From J095 sp964407935 (GTDB lineage: Bacteria; Chloroflexota; Anaerolineae; 4572-78; J111): 64,000 nucleotides of DNA. Within the stretch, counting starts at the first letter, position 1. Each line of letters starts with the position of its first letter. Below the pieces are notes generated by a model that was given only the letters and a program-made list of their open reading frames with translations, was not told where the DNA came from and did no database searches. A program made the translations under genes and the position numbers. The stretch covers positions 1 to 64,000 of the forward strand of contig CAYOXS010000002.1 of NCBI GenBank assembly GCA_964407935.1, given 5' to 3'. This document shows positions 63,001 to 64,000 of the stretch, piece by piece.

Positions 63001-63760
63001 TATTGAGGACTCGCCGGTTGTAACCGACCAATATTCGCGTTATCTGCAAGAAATTCACCTGAGCAGTACGGTGTGCCACACCGGAGCCAATGCCTTGCGC
63101 ACGGCCATTGATACTCAGCCCGATATTATCATTTTGGATATTTTATTACCCGACCACACCGGCTGGGACGTTTTGGCCAATCTCAAAGCACACCCAAACA
63201 CGCGTCACATCCCGGTGGTCGTAGCATCGGTGCTGGACGATGAAGGCCAGGCTCAGGCTTTGGGCGCCAGTGCCCACCTTACCAAACCCATTTCCCGGCA
63301 GCAACTCCTGCACACCCTAAATTCCATCTGTTGCCAACAACCGCCGCCCCTGTTGCCGGCCCCCCAACCAGACTCAGACAAAAAACCGCTGATTGTGCTG
63401 GCCGAAGACAACGAAATGAATCTGCGCACCGTATCTGATTATTTAACCCGCAGCGGCTACCAGGTTGTGCCGGCGCGGAATGGCCAGGAAGCAATTGACC
63501 GCACCCGGGAAACCACGCCAGACCTTATTTTAATGGACATCCAGATGCCGAATATGGACGGTCTGGAAGCCATGCAACGCCTGCGCGTCGAACATCGTTT
63601 TGCCTCGGTGCCCATTATTGCCCTGACCGCCCTGGCCATGCCCGGCGACAGGGAACGCTGTTTGGAAGCAGGCGCCAACAACTACATGAGCAAACCCGTC
63701 AGCCTAAAAAATTTACGGCAAACTATTGAGCTATTGCTCAAACAAACCAAGGCAGGATAA
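60074..63760 (+). CDS. Large soluble hybrid kinase: receiver, PAS, GAF, kinase, two receivers
   Basis: 1228 residues: receiver (1-125, Asp55), PAS (about 135-260), PAS-like (265-355), PAS (360-490, SQSILGYAPTELLGQSF), coiled coil, GAF (530-690), HisKA (SMSHELRTPLN, near 735), HATPase (NLLSNAVKFTPEGG), and two C-terminal receivers (985-1100 with IIILDILLPDHTG; 1110-1225 with LILMDIQMPNMDG). The start overlaps the previous stop by one base. Three receivers in one protein suggest a phosphorelay hub, and the next gene starts with another receiver. Confidence 0.9.
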   Translation: MGQTRILVVDDEADTASYIIQLLKRQNYRISSALTGEDALVLLEANSAVDLILLDVMMPGLDGFDVLEIIQNNPKTRDIPIIMLTAKNRVEDKVKAFAMGAADYLAKPFEKAELIARIETHLKIKLNADNAAATAKKFHTIIDHANDVIMIFKDFRGVFVNRAIEKVLGYTKKEFLGLDFDRLFPPNLLSQVKDRHQRHLAGEPVTSIYELEMLHKNGQRVPLEISVNLINFEGETVPLIIARDIAERRSAEEKISTLARFPTEAPHPVLRISAAGQLMYSNLAGLNLFSPESLDNPTMSVPPNWQKLVQQALHSKNRFEVEHICNDRVFSCTFVPFPQLGYVNIYGIDITERIEAEQALRKSEERYRMLAENVRDLIAKLALDGTYTYVSPASQSILGYAPTELLGQSFYSFIHPEDLAEILQMNPPLLDPGNELPFTLRFRRQNDSYIWLESSLRGIPGSTLAGDAELVIVARDVTERKRYEAALQQAHDELEKRVEQRTAALTRSNILLQQVIEDRRQAEAQVIRFNQELLTLQYAGAAIASSLDLQFVLHTVTRELADMLKVDGSAIVEWSKNHGTLVANHGPDGWWDNGPLAQPKVAKEVMSSREYRHISGNGLPGAVKTLLIMPLVFQDHEVGYLEIADSTIDRTFTNQQISLVQLLASQAASAIENAQLYQQAQQELAERKKAETALEEERAMLARRVTERTAELSMANAKLSRAARLKDEFLASMSHELRTPLNTVLSMSEALQEEVYGGLNKLQTTALKNIEASGRHLLALINDILDLSKIEAGKLDLQLDIIPVEQVCRASLLFVKQLAHQKQITVHAHISDEVVTLKADERRLKQILVNLLSNAVKFTPEGGQIGLDVTADPEQQRVALSVWDTGIGIASDKMEQLFEPFVQLDSKLSRRYSGTGLGLALVRRMVELHGGSISLESAEGQGSRFTVLLPWQGNYQTPTAAPLTENTGPAIRRALIIEDSPVVTDQYSRYLQEIHLSSTVCHTGANALRTAIDTQPDIIILDILLPDHTGWDVLANLKAHPNTRHIPVVVASVLDDEGQAQALGASAHLTKPISRQQLLHTLNSICCQQPPPLLPAPQPDSDKKPLIVLAEDNEMNLRTVSDYLTRSGYQVVPARNGQEAIDRTRETTPDLILMDIQMPNMDGLEAMQRLRVEHRFASVPIIALTALAMPGDRERCLEAGANNYMSKPVSLKNLRQTIELLLKQTKAG

Positions 63761-63762
63761 CG

Positions 63763-64000
63763 ATGCAAAGAACCGACCCAACTATTTTAATTGTTGATGA
63801 CGAGCCATTTGGCCGGGACAACCTTGAAATGCTCCTGATAAACCAGGGCTACAACCTGGCCTTTGCCGCAAATGGTTTTGATGCCCTGGCCCAGGCCGCT
63901 GAAGTGGTACCCGATTTGATTTTGCTCGATGTGATGATGCCGGATATGGATGGGTTTGAAACATGCCGCCGCCTGCGCAGCGACGCCTTGCTGCGCGATG
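63763..64000 (+). CDS. Response regulator receiver protein, cut by the right window edge
   Basis: First 79 residues visible: a receiver domain start TILIVDDEPFGRDNLEMLL with phospho-acceptor Asp in LILLDVMMPDMDG. It lies 2 bases after the hybrid kinase, so it is a probable phosphorelay partner. Its output domain is outside the window. Confidence 0.88.
   Translation, partial: MQRTDPTILIVDDEPFGRDNLEMLLINQGYNLAFAANGFDALAQAAEVVPDLILLDVMMPDMDGFETCRRLRSDALLRD

Overview
The window looks like a large flagellar gene cluster from a GC-rich, probably single-membraned member of the Chloroflexota (Anaerolineae-like). This assignment is an inference. It rests on the long Thr-Pro linkers in the secreted proteins, a LysM lipoprotein, a DUF5107-type lipoprotein, Big_1 Ig-like repeats, and the absence of flgA, flgH and flgI (P and L rings) from an otherwise near-complete basal body and export gene set. 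Flagellin, the filament cap, FliS and the core chemotaxis genes are not in the window.

Layout. Positions 1-8574 (minus) carry most of a giant secreted Ig-repeat protein whose C-terminus lies beyond the left edge. It follows a LysM lipoprotein, csrA and fliW (8586-10295). From 10517 to 24674 (minus) come flgL, flgK, flgN, flgM, flgG, flgF, an LPxTG-like secreted protein, a SwrB-like membrane protein, fliA, a small membrane protein, flhG, flhF, flhA, flhB and fliR. A divergent pair (24894-28441, plus) encodes a c-di-GMP phosphodiesterase and a class III nucleotide cyclase. From 28467 to 34157 (minus) lie fliQ, fliP, fliO, fliN, fliM, fliL, motB, motA and flbD. From 34436 to 39843 (plus) lie a glycosidase-like gene in the usual flgB position, then flgC, fliE, fliF, fliG and fliH. 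A hybrid sensor kinase (39852-42869, minus) separates fliH from fliI. From 43138 to 51593 (plus) lie fliI, fliJ, a lytic transglycosylase, flgB, fliK, flgD, a flagellar operon protein, flgE, a second FliK-like gene and a stand-alone FlhB C-terminal domain. The right end (51785-64000) has a tandem glycosidase-like secreted protein, a DUF5107 lipoprotein, two large sensor kinases and the start of a response regulator.

Regulation is the most striking part. Six flagellar transcription units begin with one promoter architecture: four TTTACG-like hexamers at exact 11-base steps, then 21 bases (20 or 21 in one case), then a TATAAT-like -10 box. The 11-base direct-repeat spacing is what PhoB/OmpR-family regulators use, but no such DNA-binding regulator is visible here. 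One box-driven operon contains fliA. Two good sigma-28 promoters then precede flgM-flgN-flgK-flgL and the phosphodiesterase-cyclase pair. This suggests a cascade: box regulator, then FliA, then the late genes and second-messenger enzymes.

Two of the three 100-N gaps (4031-4130 and 13167-13266) are assembly artefacts. Each is flanked by an identical 55-base duplication. Removing the Ns and one copy restores one continuous frame through the giant Ig protein and through flgN. The third gap (18489-18588) shows no such overlap. There are no tRNAs, rRNAs, insertion sequences or CRISPR arrays that I could recognise, and no gene-free stretch longer than 300 bases.
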